Below, piece after piece: positions 44,993 through 58,490 of a DNA stretch of 64,000 bases. The position numbers and the translations under genes were made by a program. Where the stretch lies: NCBI GenBank assembly GCA_914767715.1, contig OU612072.1, positions 8,618,001 to 8,682,000 of the forward strand. Reading direction: 5' to 3'. Source of the DNA: Membranipora membranacea. Taxonomy: Eukaryota > Bryozoa > Gymnolaemata > Cheilostomatida > Membraniporidae. The notes beneath the pieces were generated by a model. The model was not told the DNA's origin and made no database searches. It saw only the letters and a list, made by a program, of their open reading frames with translations. Numbering within the stretch: the stretch's first letter is position 1; the number at the start of each line of letters is the position of its first letter.

Positions 44993-47900
44993 ATGACCCC
45001 TCGACATCAGAATGCGAACAGCTGGTAAACATCCAAACTCGCCATGATTGGGAAAAATAGTTTGATAGATCATTTATTTGCAGCTCATTCAATGTAGGTA
45101 TCATGCTGCCCCACTAGTGAACATCGAATCAACCTGGGTTCAGGTCTCAGGGATCTGTAGAACTCAAGCCTTCCATAGAACAAAGTTTAATCTAACATCT
45201 TTGTTCATAACGCATCAGAGCAAATACGAAACTGCCGCCTTTAGGACAGTTTGACCAAAGGTTCGCTGCCCTGATTGTTTGTTTGTTGATTCGGCATGAG
45301 GTTATAGAGTGTTGGGCTGTGTTTTTGTCTTGACCAAATTTCGGTCACTCTTTTTCATCTGCTAGATTGAGTTATTGCAAGTGTACCTTGGATGGCTCGT
45401 GACCAGTTACAACTGAAATGAGGTTATTGATCTCTGAGAGTATAAAGCAGAGAAGACCAGTTTCAAATATAAGATTCAATTCATTGAATAATGATTTTGT
45501 ATGATGACCATGTTTACAATTCCTCCGATAAATAACTTTTGGATCTTTCGCCACTCTTTGATTCCCTGTTTAATGACTGATTGGGTTATAGGGTATGCTG
45601 GTTCTGGACCATGAAAGTCATGGGCGAAACAGGCATTCAACAGTAGGTCAGCTTGCTCATTTCCGTTAATACCAATTTTTCCTGATACCCTTTCCTACTG
45701 AACGAATGGAGAGCAATGCATTCTCAATATCACAAACCTGTTTGTTATTCCAGTCATTCTGTTATTTGTAAGCATCTATTGTTATTGGCAATTCCTAGGC
45801 TTCAAGCTTTGAGTCGGCCTTCATCCCATCTAGCCAAAAAGATAAGAATTTCTACTCATTTTCCATTAAGCTCACCAACAATATATCAATATTTTCTAAT
45901 GCTGTAGTTCTGTATGGTTGCCCATAACTTACCTCCCTTTCATATCTTGTAGATCGAAAATCTACATAGAATCAAATTAGCTCTCAAGAGTAAGAGACCT
46001 GAAAGGTTGGATAACATCCTCTCCCCTAACACTGATGATACCAAACAAGTAGACATACATAACTCACCTGAACTGTGGGTCTATAAGCGCCCATTGACTG
46101 TCATGACTGTCATATATGTTATCGGCAATAGTTCAGAGGTATGGTGCACAGGAATGATTAATATCAGTCATTTCTGATCCACCCACAATTAAATTGTTAT
46201 CCTACATCAAATATGATTGCTTGTCATTCTACAGACCTTACAAAGCGTTGCTTAGAATGAAGATGACAAGGTATTCATGTTCAGTTTATCAGTATCTATA
46301 ATTGGTAACTCTTGGAACGTTGTTATTGTTACAATAAAGAATACATTGATAGGGTGGCTGTTGAGTATTACCCTTCATTTCCTGGGGGTATTATATTGTC
46401 AAAACTGTATGTAAAAACAGAACTTTGATAAATCTTATATTAAACCATCATGTCATATTGTGTTTTAGGAATATCCGCATATCTTAAAATTACTGGAGAA
46501 ATGTGAAACAGTAAAAGCTGTAAGATTCCTGCCTGATATCATTCAACTGATGAGATACCTCTGTGACACATTCCACAGCAAATACAGTTGTGAGGAGGCC
46601 CGAAACACCAAACTCAGCTCCCCACCTCGGCATGAGAAATTAGAGAGATGGACTCACAGTTACATCCAGGCCTGGAATATTTCACTCAAGTCACAAGATT
46701 GTATGTGTACAAAACTGATTTTGAAATAGACGTCATTTGTGGTGGTTCTAACAATACTATGATTAAAAGAGTTTGTATAAATGTACTGGCTGCCCAACAA
46801 AAGTAGAAATATGTACTACATAATACTAAATTATGAAGCACATTTATCAAATTTACCTTGTAGATGAAAATTTCTTGGTGCACTATATTCATGTCCGAGA
46901 TTCAATTTCCTTCTCACAGTCAATCCTGGAAGAGACATAAGAGAACTTGACAGTGATCCTCAGCTGATTGATTTGCTGCCTGAAAAGTTGCATAGGTTCT
47001 CTCTCATGAGTCCTCATAGACTTATCACACACTTAGCAGATGAAAACAATCTTCAACTAACCGATTACAACAGGTATCTCTCAAAATATCAACCTATCTG
47101 AAATTGTCAAAAATTAGTAAATTTTGCGTTTCATTAATATATTAATTAGTTTGTGCAAGTAGGCAACCTAGATCTAATTTTATCCATTTTGCCTGAATTT
47201 TAAGTTGCTCCAACTGCCAGTTCATTGGGAGAAACTCAAAATTCAGGGATATGTAATCTAATTTGATAATCTATATGCAACCCATCGAGTCAAGCCATAC
47301 AAATTTACGCTATTGGGATAAGAATCTCTGGTCCTGGCTTGTGGGAGCGCAATTTTTGAATTACCGTACACAGCTTGATTATCCCTGTGGATGTAAAGCT
47401 TCAGTTGATTGCATGCAGTGTGTAAATTACCCGTTGGCGCATTGTCCCATTATTAAATGTGCAAATGTTGAAAAGTTTCCTCTTAGGTATTGTGAGCTGA
47501 CATTGCAAGGCATATCAAGCAATGCTGTCATCAGATTGAAAGACAAAGATGAACTTCTAGAGGTGATATCTTCCCACATCGAGTATCAACTAAACTCAAA
47601 GACAGGCGAACAGACACCAGATTACAACCTCGCAGCCTCAGAGAGAGAGGTTATCACCCGTTTTATTGGTGACAAATCAAGAATCAAACTTGATTCCGAA
47701 GATATTCCTTGTTACATGTTTAAAGAAGACTTCAATACCTTAAATCAGATTGCAGCTCTTGTAGATTAGCAGGTGGGTGTTAGAAGATCAGTTTTGTTAT
47801 CGTTTGAGATATTTTCAACAAAGAGCTGAAAAAAATGTAAAAATTTTTATTCTGATGTTCTATTTGTTCATTCTTGTAACCTATGTACATTCTGCGGCCT

Positions 47901-49532
47901 ATATTATTTTGATTACCTGTTTAATTAGTTTATCACTGCTAATATTCAACTAAGTATCTCACTACGAAAAAGTTTACGAATACTCAATTCCTATTCACAG
48001 CTTCGTTGCGCCTGTTGGACAATTTACTGATTATAACCTTGGTTTACTAATTCTGGCACCAGTTTCAATAAGCATATGTATATCGACACTAGGTACCATT
48101 AAGTGAGGAGCAGAGTTTGGCAATGAGTGACGCTGTGGGATGTAACATTCAGACTCTGACATCTTACCTAAAGGACCTTGTGAAGATAATATGCTATCTC
48201 ACTGTGATGCAGCACATCAACATGGAGCGGCCTCTGGGTCAGTTTATGAGGGACATACTAGAATTGGTGAAGGCACCCTCATACTTGAAATCGGATGTCT
48301 AGCTAAAGCATGTTAAAACTGTGTGGTTACTAATAAAGTTCACACAAACTGGCTGACTCACCAGGAAGGAACAGGTAGAGTTGCTAAGTAAGGAGAGAAA
48401 AAAGGTGGACATTTAACAAGATTATTGAACTGATCAGAGAGCTATAGAAACAGCCGGTGTATTGTAATCTGTTCAGGTTCAGCAAATATTTATTCATGAT
48501 TTCTTTGATAAGTTCAATTCACAAGAGTCCACATTAGAGTTAGAGTAGAGAATTGACTGAACTGATTCCTTATTTGACTATAATTGTCAAATTTGAGTTT
48601 GAAAGCTACAGGTAGTGGGATATCCTGACCCTTATATTAATGATAAAATCGTGAATCAGCAAATAAGACCTGGTCTGGAAAAAAGTTTCAGTAGCATTCA
48701 TAGGCAAGGATAAGGAAAAGAGTGTTAACAGACGCCCTTCCTCATGACTGTAGGCAAAATACAAAATAAATAATGTAATGCATTTGATCTCAAGTAATAT
48801 CAGTGCTGTGTGTTTGATTTCTGATTTGAATTGCTAAGCTTGAAGTTATATACTTTTATACTATATATTTTAAAGCGAGAGAGTGTAAGGTTCATCTCAA
48901 AATAGATAATTACCCAGTCAGCTAAGTTTTGGTAATTTTTTAAGGAACCATTCAATGATGTAGCAGTTGAGTACAACAAAGAGCTTACTGCCAGGTTGAA
49001 AACTATTCTTAAGGATAGATGTGTCTTTGAGAGTCCAATACCAAACTTCTTCTGCAACAACTGTATGAGTTCATAACATTCAGGCTTCACAAGACAGCAG
49101 GCAGTTCTCCATATGCATACGCTAATCCGGAAATGAGGTGCTGGTTTTTCTTTTCACAACCGACCTTATACTCGTTTTCTGTAATAATAAGTTAAAATGC
49201 TAAAAACTATGACGCAACAAGTTAACAAAGTATTTGAGCCCAAGTCAAACAGTTCATTACTATTTCTAATTAAAATCATTATTTCAGCTGGTAGATAATA
49301 ATTATTGTCATTCGTCTCCCTGAAAATGAATCAATCTCATCACTTTTTCAGCCTGAGGCAAGGATTGGAGGGATACATCGGGCTGATGAATTATGACAGA
49401 TTTGAGGAATTAGTTGCCGAGCTACCCTCCCTACCATCAGAGCTGCTGATTAAGCATGCTTCACAAACCTGTCAATGTGTTTGGAGATGCTACAGCACTG
49501 CAAGAGAGCTCATTATCGAGACAGTTGTGTAG
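44993..49532 (+). pseudogene. Unprocessed pseudogene: duplicate of the last eight RNF213-like exons
   Basis: Exons 44993-45093, 45953-46138, 46469-46700, 46920-47073, 47487-47772, 48093-48374, 48945-49137 and 49352-49532 match gene exons 33269 to 38665 in order. Lengths are 101/186/232/154/286/282/193/181 against 101/186/253/160/286/282/194/178. Introns stand at the same places and phases. Lesions: TAG at 45058-45060 (a Gln in the gene), TAG at 47767-47769, TAG at 48300-48302, TGA at 48354-48356 and a 1-nt deletion near 49041 that leads to a TAA. Protein similarity is about one half to two thirds by eye (for example SKRPER, LWVYKRPLTV, NIQTLTS, MFKEDFNTLNQ are kept). The copy lacks the TTAA element: its matching intron is 330 nt, not 2,178. 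A translated product is not expected. Confidence 0.88.
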
Positions 49533-52500
49533 ATGTGGTACTAATGTAAATATTCTTCGCTTTTTGTTGAAGGGCCAATCATATGACTTAAGTAAAATTC
49601 AATAACTTTGCAGGTTGGAAGCCTAGCCTCTTTGTTGTCTTCAACAACATGGTCATTTAGAGTAAAATCTACAGTTCATCAACTGTAACTCTCTGGGAAT
49701 GATGAGCAGAGGTATTTCAACTCGACCAAAGCATTACGCATTCATTTTTATTCTAGATTTCCATTTCTTGTGATTTAATTTGAATCTTAACACTTATTTC
49801 TATTTAGTATAAACATTTTTTTCAGATTACAGATTTATTTATATTGTGTTGTATTGTATTGTGGTTAAAATAAAATTGGATATCATGAAATCTCTTTGCA
49901 TCATCATGGAAAAATATTTTGCCTTAACTGAAAGATTGGCCTTCAGTCGACTATTGTGTCTATGCTGTGATGACCACCTCTCAGGGGCTTATGTCACAGT
50001 CGCTGGCAATTTTGGTATAAATATTCCAACTATCTGATTCACTAAGAAGTCTTAACGCAGGGTTGGCTTGTGCTGACAGCCTCTCAGAATAATCATATCT
50101 GTGGGTTATATAACTCTAGTACTCTAGTAACTCTTGCCGGCATATGCATAGCAGTTAACAACATGACACGATTTTTGGAAGGCTTCAGTGGAGAAGCAGC
50201 GCGAAGGCAGATTTCTAGTGCGCTCTCATGACCGATGAAAATCTTAAGCTAAACCTTAGTAAAATATTTTTGAACGATCCTGCTAAATCGGATTTACCCA
50301 AACTCTTCTGAATATAACTGGATTGATGGTGTTTGCTTATATGATGTAGTTTTGGAATATTTTCGAGTAATTCTGTGATGCAACGATTTGCATGACCTGG
50401 ATAACTGTAATTGCTGCGGCCAGTCTAGTATAAAGTCAAAGAGAAGATGCATGTTTCCTGTTCTTCTTTGACCATTCCTTCCTTTGCTCGAACAGTTTGC
50501 CTGTTATGTACACTTGGTTCAGTAGTTGATCAAAATTAAAGATTCTATGTGTTATTGGATCTGCCTAAGTCTTATGACACTAGTTTGAGAAACGGATTGG
50601 GAAATGTACACAACAAGGTGTAGTTGGATTGCTCCGAGTCTACTCTTTGATGAGCGAGTGGGCTTTTAATTGAGTTTCGGGTTCTATTTGGTTTTAGCAC
50701 TTAAAGCCGTAGCTATGGACAGTCCTTGACTGCACAATCGTGACTACTGAAGAGTCAGGTGGATATAATTTCCAACTTGCGTCAACCAGACAATCATGAA
50801 ATTTACTTGTTTAGCATAAGATTATTTATTTAATTACCCGGACCGTTCAAATCAAATGAGACAATATGTGTATATATGATGCTGATGACGTCAATGATAT
50901 TCCGCAGCTCTCTGTTAATGACACTACACGCTCGCAGAAAGTTGTTCACCTGCATGGCAATCTGGGTGATACTGTTCTCAAGGTTTGATAGTATTTGGTT
51001 TGACTTCTGACACACCACACGGTTTGGTGTCCAAAATATTCTTCTTGACGTTTAAATTACCACTCGGCTTGACGTCTGAATTCCTATTCGGTTTGACGTC
51101 TAAAATCGCACTGTCTCAAGGTTTGCCTGCCGCATATACTTAATGTTGCACCGATGATGATATCTGTTTCACTTTGATAATATCCGTATGAATGTCATTG
51201 ATTTTAGTGGAGATTTGACACATGACGTCGGCTCTTTGGCGGCAGTCGCTGCTGCATACCCTTATCATTGCGCCAATGATGGACGCGTGACTCAGCTTTG
51301 GTAGGCAGTTACACTTTGATGATATCTGTATGAATGTCATTGACTTTGGTTGATATTTGTAGTAATCTCTCTTGACTATATTATAAGGTGTGATGGTAGC
51401 AGTCATGTGATGGATGTGATGGATGTGATTCATATAACATTGTCATCATTGTTATCTTAAATCGTACTGAAGTTCGGTCATTATAGATCAAAGGAAAAAA
51501 GGGGGGGGGGGGTTAAAACAAACCATTATAAAAACCCTAAACCATATTATTATAATGAGTTGATTCTCAAAAATCGATAATGGTGTCAACCACGGTTAAT
51601 TTATAAAATAAAATCAATCACCATAAAATGCTAAGCATTATCAAACCCTAAACCATATTATTATAGTTAGTTGATTCTTAAAAAAGATAATGCTGTCAAC
51701 CACACTTAATTTATAAAATAAAATCAATTACCAAAAATGCCAAGTTTTATAAAACATTAAACCATATTATTAAAGTTAGTTGATTCTCAAAAATGATAAT
51801 ACTGTCAACCAGGGTTAATTTATAAAATAAAATCAATTCACCATAAAATGCTTGTTTCAACTTATCCAATTATATTTCATGCTAGGTTATTAATCATGCT
51901 GCGCATACATAAACCAAGCAAGGTTAGTTTCATAACAAAATTCCCAACACCCTGAAAATATAAAATGATAAAATCATCATTATTTGTAGTGAAATTGGAT
52001 GACGGATATTTCTATAAAAGCATGCAGGACCACTTACAGCAACTCAACAATACTTGGCAACACCGTCTAATTCCATAGAAATAAAAAATGTTTCCTCCCC
52101 TCGTTGTCCAAAATGAGGCAAAATCTTGTGTGGAGTTTTGTCAATTTTCTGTCAGTTGGGATGGAAATTTAATGCAAAAGCAAAAATACAACATTGAAAT
52201 CAGCCTTGTGACAATAAGTCATTCTTCTTTTCTTCACATGCTGTCTTGGTGCCTGGCGCTCATGGTTTTATCAATTAATAGCATCAGTAAACAAAATAAA
52301 CTGCTGGGTCGATGCTATTTAGCTATCAATTTAATCAGTTAATAAAATCTCATAATAAATTGAAATGCTGGGTCACGCTATCCGATAATAAAAGTGATTA
52401 GTTAACAAAATCTCTTAATAAAATACTATGCTGGGTGAATTTTAACTAATCAGATGGTCAGTGTTTCAGTTACACATGAAACTGATGTACACTAACTGAT

Positions 52501-53748
52501 CTGAACTTTAGCATAGCAGGCTTTTAGCCTGTGTTTAAATCAAGAATTTCCATACCAGAGCACCTCTATGACTTTCATGCCATGCATCTTGATAGAATAT
52601 ACGAAAGAAAACAGAGAGAAAAAACTGAGACGTACATCCGCCATTACATTAGGACATTTCCGCTCCCTGACACTAGATATAAAAAGGAACTCAATTATGT
52701 CATGGCATGCTGCATTTAAAAAATATGATAGTGATGGCTATAGCCTCAGGTCTAGGAACTGAGGTGATCTGGATCACAAGGCTTGTCAATAAATGGCCTT
52801 TCTCATCAATCAAGATCTTACAATGTTGTGATCGTTATTTGGCCTTATAAAACGTGGCATTTTGAAATTCAGGGTTGCGGGTAGGGAGATAATTACAATA
52901 AGTTGATTCAATAAAAATGGGAAATCTATGCAGTATTTTCTTATATTTGTCCGAATCAAATTAACTGTAGAGTAGTAATGATCTCCCCTTTACATAGAAT
53001 TCTTGTCAAAAGTAAGAATTTCAGTAATATAGGCAAAACAGATTTATGCCTTTTTCGTTAAATGCTGGGGAGTTATGCTCTACTTTTTCATGGGAACACA
53101 ATCAATAATGAATGGATTCACACATTGACCTTGACATAGACAAATTAAATATTTAACAGTGCACTGTTCATTATCCAATCAGTGACCCTAATTACGTATT
53201 AGAGTGATACTTGGCTCGTGACTAGTTATAGACTGCATAGAAATACTCGAATATAATCGTGTAGTTTTGTTGTCGGAGATTACTTATGTTGTGAGATGAA
53301 AGTGAAAATGTAAGGAACACCTTCATAATTGTGTGTACTCAATAAGTGTGAATCATGTAATTTTGAATTGAATTGAAATACACTTTTTGATTCAAGTCAA
53401 ATGTGACTACCTATATGTAGCATATATATACATATATCTGTGTAAAGGAATAGGTTATGCAATCAATCAACGAAACCTGAACAGTTTACTTATGTTTATT
53501 AAAATAAACTTTACTTCTCTGTTTATTTGACATCAAACTTATTTATAACAATTATTGTATTCTCAGTGACACAATGATAAGAAAAGTCAAGATAAGAGAG
53601 TTAAGAAGGACAAACATTCAGTGGAGTAAAGAAACAAAATATGCGTTATTATCGAGCGCTTTATGTTATATTGGGGATAAGAAAACTAATCAATGAAAAA
53701 CAATTACAAAGGCTGAAGCAATAATCATCATTATCATCATCATAAGTT
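49533..53748. other. Intergenic stretch with tandem repeats, no supported gene
   Basis: Between the pseudogene and the small - strand gene I find no convincing gene. Open pieces at 50830-51018 and about 51140-51300 (- strand) look like short coiled-coil segments (QISTKINDIHTDIIKV), and one at 52531-52719 (+) reads RIYERKQREKTETYIRHYIR, with no partners. A G tract lies at about 51501-51512. Confidence 0.55.
51533..51855. repeat. Three tandem copies of an approximately 110-bp unit
   Basis: Units starting CCCTAAACCATATTATTA or close variants begin near 51533, 51643 and 51752. All contain AATTTATAAAATAAAATCAA. They follow a G tract. The units are AT-rich and non-coding; this is a minisatellite, not a CRISPR array, since there are no unique spacers. 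Confidence 0.8.
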
Positions 53749-54937
53749 TCACCTGTAAATAATCCCATGATTTCGACCACTAGTATCAGTCCATATTGTC
53801 CCATATTTGGTATCATAAATTTGCTTATCTGCACCTATAATAACACTGTAATCACACCTTTTGCATAATGCATTGGCAATAACCAGACCGCTTTCTGTGA
53901 CTGCTGATACGTAGACTGTAGACTTGCCTCCCATATCCACATTAAATTTCAGAAAACTTCCGCTGTTAATTCTTGAGAAGCCAGCTTGGATCTTGTTCCA
54001 GTCAAGATGGAACTCACCAGACGCGCTAGCACCACTATATCCAGCTAAAAGAAAGGTAAAACATTTTTAGAAAATAGAGCTAAATGAATGAAAAATAACT
54101 GAACACCTTTTTATGTCATTAAAGTGACAGTATAGGCCAATGTTTTAAAGATCTCAGGCTGAAAAGTCATTATCATATATAATATACGACAGCCTACAAA
54201 GTTTGAAAATTGGGATTGTAGTTGATCAGAGTGATTTCTTGCATACACCTGGCCATTATGATCCGAGCGTTAGATCCTGACTATTATCCATGTAACCACA
54301 ACTCTGCGATTAATAAACTCGATATTTACAAAATATTTATTGGTGTACTGTTTGTTTGCAGTCATGACATAGCGGTCAACTATTTTGGCATATAGGTATC
54401 GCTCACACAATACAATGTTATTTTAGTTATAATTATCCGTTGGGTGATACCATCAGATACTATTGTCAGCAAAGGAAATGAGCTTAGTAAAACCAGGTTG
54501 ATGTTTGAAAGACCAGCCTCAGCCTGAGTATCAAATCAAAGATTTGTGAGAGCATTCTGGCTCTATTTTAAACTTTCTCTATACCAAGGTTTAAAAAATT
54601 CATTGCTGACCTAAAAACAACAGTATGTACAAAAGGATGCCAAAGATAATATAAGGTGTTGCCATGTTGCATATCATACATCTATCTCATTCAAATTCCC
54701 TGTCAGTTGCCTCCGAAACAAACTGGAGTTATAGGTAGCAAATATGAAAGGCCCACTTTATATCAACAAGTATTGCAATTAGACGAAAAGGCCAGGATAG
54801 CAAACGCCGATCATTAGTTGATTTGTATCAATCTTACCTGAAAATTTTGCCATGGAGACAAAACCACGCTCCGCATCTGCCATTACATAAATGGTCTCAT
54901 TACAAGCATTAGCAACGTGTGTAGCTCCATTTCCCAT
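53749..54937 (-). CDS. Small two-exon gene, 131 residues, MGN start, function unknown
   Basis: Exon 1 is 54937-54838 and exon 2 is 54044-53749 on the - strand. The donor (CAG then GTAAGA) and acceptor (CTTTCTTTTAG) are strong and the phases agree (1/1). The protein starts MGNGATHVANACNETIYVMA and ends GRNHGIIYR before TGA at 53749-53751. G2 with T6 fits the N-myristoylation pattern, so the product may attach to membranes. It shows alternating hydrophobic beta-like strands (STVYVSAVTESGLVIANAL, CDYSVIIGADKQIYDTK) and no signal peptide. I do not recognise the family with confidence; small MGN-starting beta-rich proteins of unknown role exist in invertebrates. No neighbour suggests a pathway. 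Confidence 0.7.
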
Positions 54938-55216
54938 CCTTACTGCTTCTGTTTACAATCAAGCTGTGAGTTAACTGCACTGACTGCAAAGCAGTTTTGT
55001 TGTCACACTTCAGATTTGTATTGCTTTTTATAGTGACACCGATACTGGTATGTCTCATCGCATTATAGTATAACAATGAAAAGTGTCGAATATAATTGGC
55101 TGGTTCAACTTTAGCGTGATTGATCATCAAGGCCAATAAAGTCAATTTTATCGATACTGTTGGTTTTGCTACAAAATCATGAGTGAAAATTTTCACAGTT
55201 GATTGACAAAACATAT

Positions 55217-55440
55217 TTATATACTTATCAAATATTCTTGTTGTCTAAATATATCTCAAAACTGGGTGTTTCTCTGTCAATGCCTTGGCAAGTGTCCTGA
55301 AATTGGATGACTCTTGTGACAGACTGTATCAGACATAGGAATGCTTTTGAGGTCAGGTTGTCATGATAGAAGATTGATGGTTTAGACAGGCACTTGAAAC
55401 CCTGGAGAATTGGTGCAGAATAAACAGTGATTTCAGTCAA
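55217..55440 (-). other. Decayed single copy of the 200-bp coding-like unit
   Basis: On the - strand it ends RETPSFEIYLDNKNI then TGA, matching the units of the array at 56243-56835 (RETPSYEISLDNENI then TAG). The part before it is less alike. The stop at the same place in both suggests a former C-terminal exon of a small gene. Confidence 0.45.
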
Positions 55441-56014
55441 TTGAAAAAAATAAAAAATTATCTCGGATGTTTGAAACAGTAAATATGACTGCTAGTGCAA
55501 TCAATTTCAGAAAACAATGACAGAGGAGATTATGTGAAAGCGATGTTGTTAACCTAAGCTCCTACTCTAAGACAATTGAACCAGGTCATAAGTTTCACTC
55601 GCTAAAAGTAAAATTTCTGAAATTAGTAAGAATTGCATTTCCAAACATGAGAACATCTGGCTAGGAAACGTACTAGTAAAAACCAGAGAACCACTATAGG
55701 TGTTCTGAAACTGAGTTATTACATGAGGATGATGTAAGTATGCCTAAGTTGAGCAACCATGACCGAGGGGGCAAAAACCCAACCCAACCTCAATCAACAT
55801 TGTGGGAAGTGAATATGATCGGGATTTGAGAGCTGATCCATGCAGTATAGTTGGGAAAACTAATGACCAATGTTGAGGTTGGTGCAATCTGTAGACAGAG
55901 TTGCATCACCAGCCTAGTAGAATGAGATAGAATATAGCAGAGTATTAAGCATAATCTATTTAGTGTAAAGGGACGCCAATCATATTTACACATTGGTCTT
56001 ACTTTTCTTAGCAA

Positions 56015-56221
56015 TCATCTTGGGTTTTTATTCATAAATAGATTTACCATAGTGTTGATATCTTCATTTGTGAAAAAAACCCAAAAACCTTCTGAGCCAT
56101 TTTCTCCATTTGTCGTTTCCCAACATGCAAAGGAAGCGCCCAGACCTTCCAACACTGAGTGACACTCAGCCTCTGCCATTATATATTTGACATTGACATG
56201 ATCAATAGGCCTAACCCACAA
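56015..56221 (-). other. Open frame of unknown nature, possibly an exon
   Basis: From an ATG at about 56178 the - strand reads MAEAECHSVLEGLGASFACW and ends FMNKNPR before TGA at 56015-56017 (54 residues). The composition looks coding, with Trp and Cys and no low complexity. An AG acceptor stands near 56222. It lies beside the 200-bp array, but I cannot join the two in phase. Not recognised. Confidence 0.3.
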
Positions 56222-56242
56222 TTTTTAAACCAACTAAAATAC

Positions 56243-56835
56243 AGAATTTGTACTGTTGATTACCAAAACACTTTTTAATACTCACTAAATATTTTCATTG
56301 TCTAAACTTATCTCATAGCTGGGTGTTTCTCGGTTAAATACCTTGGCAAGTCTCCTAAAATTTGATGACACTCGTGACAGGATATTTTCGAGGCCCATTT
56401 GTCATGCAGATCATCAAATCGTGCTGAGAAATCATTCAACCCTGGAATTTGTACTGTTGATTACCAAAACACTTTTGAATACTCACTAAACATTTTCATT
56501 GTCTAAATTTATCTCATAGCTGGGTGTTTCTCGGTTAAATACCTTGGCAAGTCTCCTAAAATTTGATGACACTTGTGACAGGATATTTCCGAGGCCATTT
56601 GTCATGCAGATCATCAAATCGTGCTGAGAAATCATTCAACCCTGGAATTTGTACTGTTGATTACCAAAACACTTTTGAATACTCATTAAATGTTTTCATT
56701 GTCTAAATTTATCTCATAGCTGGGTGTTTCTCAGTTAAATACCTTGGCAAGTCTCCTAAAATTTGATGACACTCATGACAGGATATTTTTGAGGCCCGTT
56801 TGTCATGTAGATCACCAAAATGTGTGGAGAAATCA
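56243..56835 (-). repeat. Three tandem copies of an approximately 200-bp coding-like unit
   Basis: Units start GAATTTGTACTGTTGATTAC at 56243 (GAATTTG), 56445 and 56645, spaced 202 and 200 nt. On the - strand the first unit has an open frame MGLENILSRVSSNFRRLAKV ending YEISLDNENI and TAG. The second has lost one base and the third has a TGA, so both are frame-broken. A more distant copy is at 55217-55440. The array may be a tandemly multiplied terminal exon. Confidence 0.75.
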
Positions 56836-57239
56836 TGAGAGGATTAAGGGTTTGACAGGCACTTGAAACCCTAGAGCTTAAGGCAGAATAAATTAATGAT
56901 TTCAGCCAAACAAACTGATCGCAAAATTCCTAAAACAGAAATTGTTTCACATGTTGAAACCGAAAATTATGACTGCTAGTGCTATCAATCATAAAAATAC
57001 AATGACATATCTGTGTTAACTCCACCTCGCCAATGTTATTAGTAAAATAAGATGAAAGTTTACTGGAATTACTGCACATCATTACATTTTTCGGCAGGGA
57101 TCTTGTCCCTAGAGCGTGGAGGACGACATTTCAATACCAAAATCTTAGATTCTGAGTCGGCAGAATAAGATGAACATATCTTCTTTGGGCTATTTGTAAA
57201 ATTTTGAATCATTCAGATAATCAGTATTGAATTCATGAA

Positions 57240-58490
57240 CTACACACCCGTATGCACTATATCTTTTACCAGTTGTTGTAAAGTAAACTCCAAACACCCG
57301 ATGCCTTTAAAGCAATGATGAAATTCAGAGATTATGTCGGGGGTTTCGATGCTGTCAATCCGCTGGACTAGAATCAGGTCCATACATGATGACAGGCCCA
57401 GAAGTTGACATCTTTCATTGTCATCCAGCACCGTCAATTGATAACTCAGTAGTACCATGATTTTTAATGACATCACCACTATAATCTATCAGCGTAGCAC
57501 TGCTGGGCTTGATGACTGCACCCAGTGCTCTAGCTATCTTTACTGGCAGAATTTTAGCCTGTGCACCTGTGTCTAGTTTGAACTTGACATGCTGCTGGGA
57601 TGCTCCATTGCAAACGCTGAAAGTTTTGAAGCCATTACATTTGCGGCAGGACACTTTCCTTCGACGTGATCATAGCTGTAGTATTTTCAGCTGAGCGGTG
57701 TAGGCAGGTGTAGAGGGCATTTCCTTGTCAATAGTAGCGACAGTCTTACTAGTTCCTAAACTTTCCAGTTGACTTTTGGTGACCTCTGATGCTCTAATCA
57801 TCTCAATTCCAGGGAGAACGATGTTTGGGTTCTGTAGAAGCTTCTCTTTAAGTTTGAAGTTTCCTATACCAAATACGCATCTGCAGAGAATCATCATATA
57901 TCTTAGCTCACCCAAATCACACATAGCTGCCTAGGTCTTTAACCTCTTAACAAACATGTCAAAAGGCTCACTTTCCGCTTGGGTTAGCGACCAGAATACA
58001 TACCCTTCACAAAGGGCATATCTCCTTTGGTTGAATATTCACCAAATTTGGCCAAGACATCTGGTAATCTGTTAGCATCCTCACTTGCATCATCATCAAA
58101 CTCAAACTGATCCAGAATCTCCACAGCATCTTCACCAATACAATGACGTAGTATGGCAATCCACCTTAACCAAATAGGACCATTGGCTGCAGGCTAAGCA
58201 TCAACAGCATATGGTTGGACTACAGAGTTAATAGCTAACAGGTAATTCTCAAAGTTTCTCCTCCATTTCCTCCAGTTTTCAGCCTGGTTACCATCAAAGC
58301 TCAACTGGGAAGGAGGGGCATTACCAAGGGCATCCATGATACAACACCACAGACCAGCAGCAGCAGCAAGCAAGGCAGGGCAATCAGCAGATCTGGACCA
58401 CAGATCACAGCAAACAGCAACTCCAGCCACCTATACAGCAACAAGCAGGCAGCACAAATCCAGGACAGCAAACAATCAGGTAAGCTGCCA
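57240..58490 (-). mobile_element. Ty3/Gypsy-type LTR retrotransposon fragment: gag, zinc-knuckle remnant and protease, decayed
   Basis: On the - strand: a gag-like start MDALGNAPPSQLSFDG followed by NWRKWRRNFENYLLA (about 58337-58235), a decayed capsid part with LDQFEFDDDASED, then SCRKCNG and the aspartic protease motif VKFKLDTGAQAKILP (about 57600-57545; the catalytic Asp is in DTGA). LLGLSSCMDL and FKGIGCL lead towards the reverse transcriptase, which is absent. Stops break the frame several times. LTRs were not found. It is a dead piece of a Gypsy element. Confidence 0.85.

Noticed and set aside
51533-51855. Regular repeats that could suggest a CRISPR array
   Set aside because: The units are contiguous and about 110 bp long, with no unique spacers; the DNA is from an animal.
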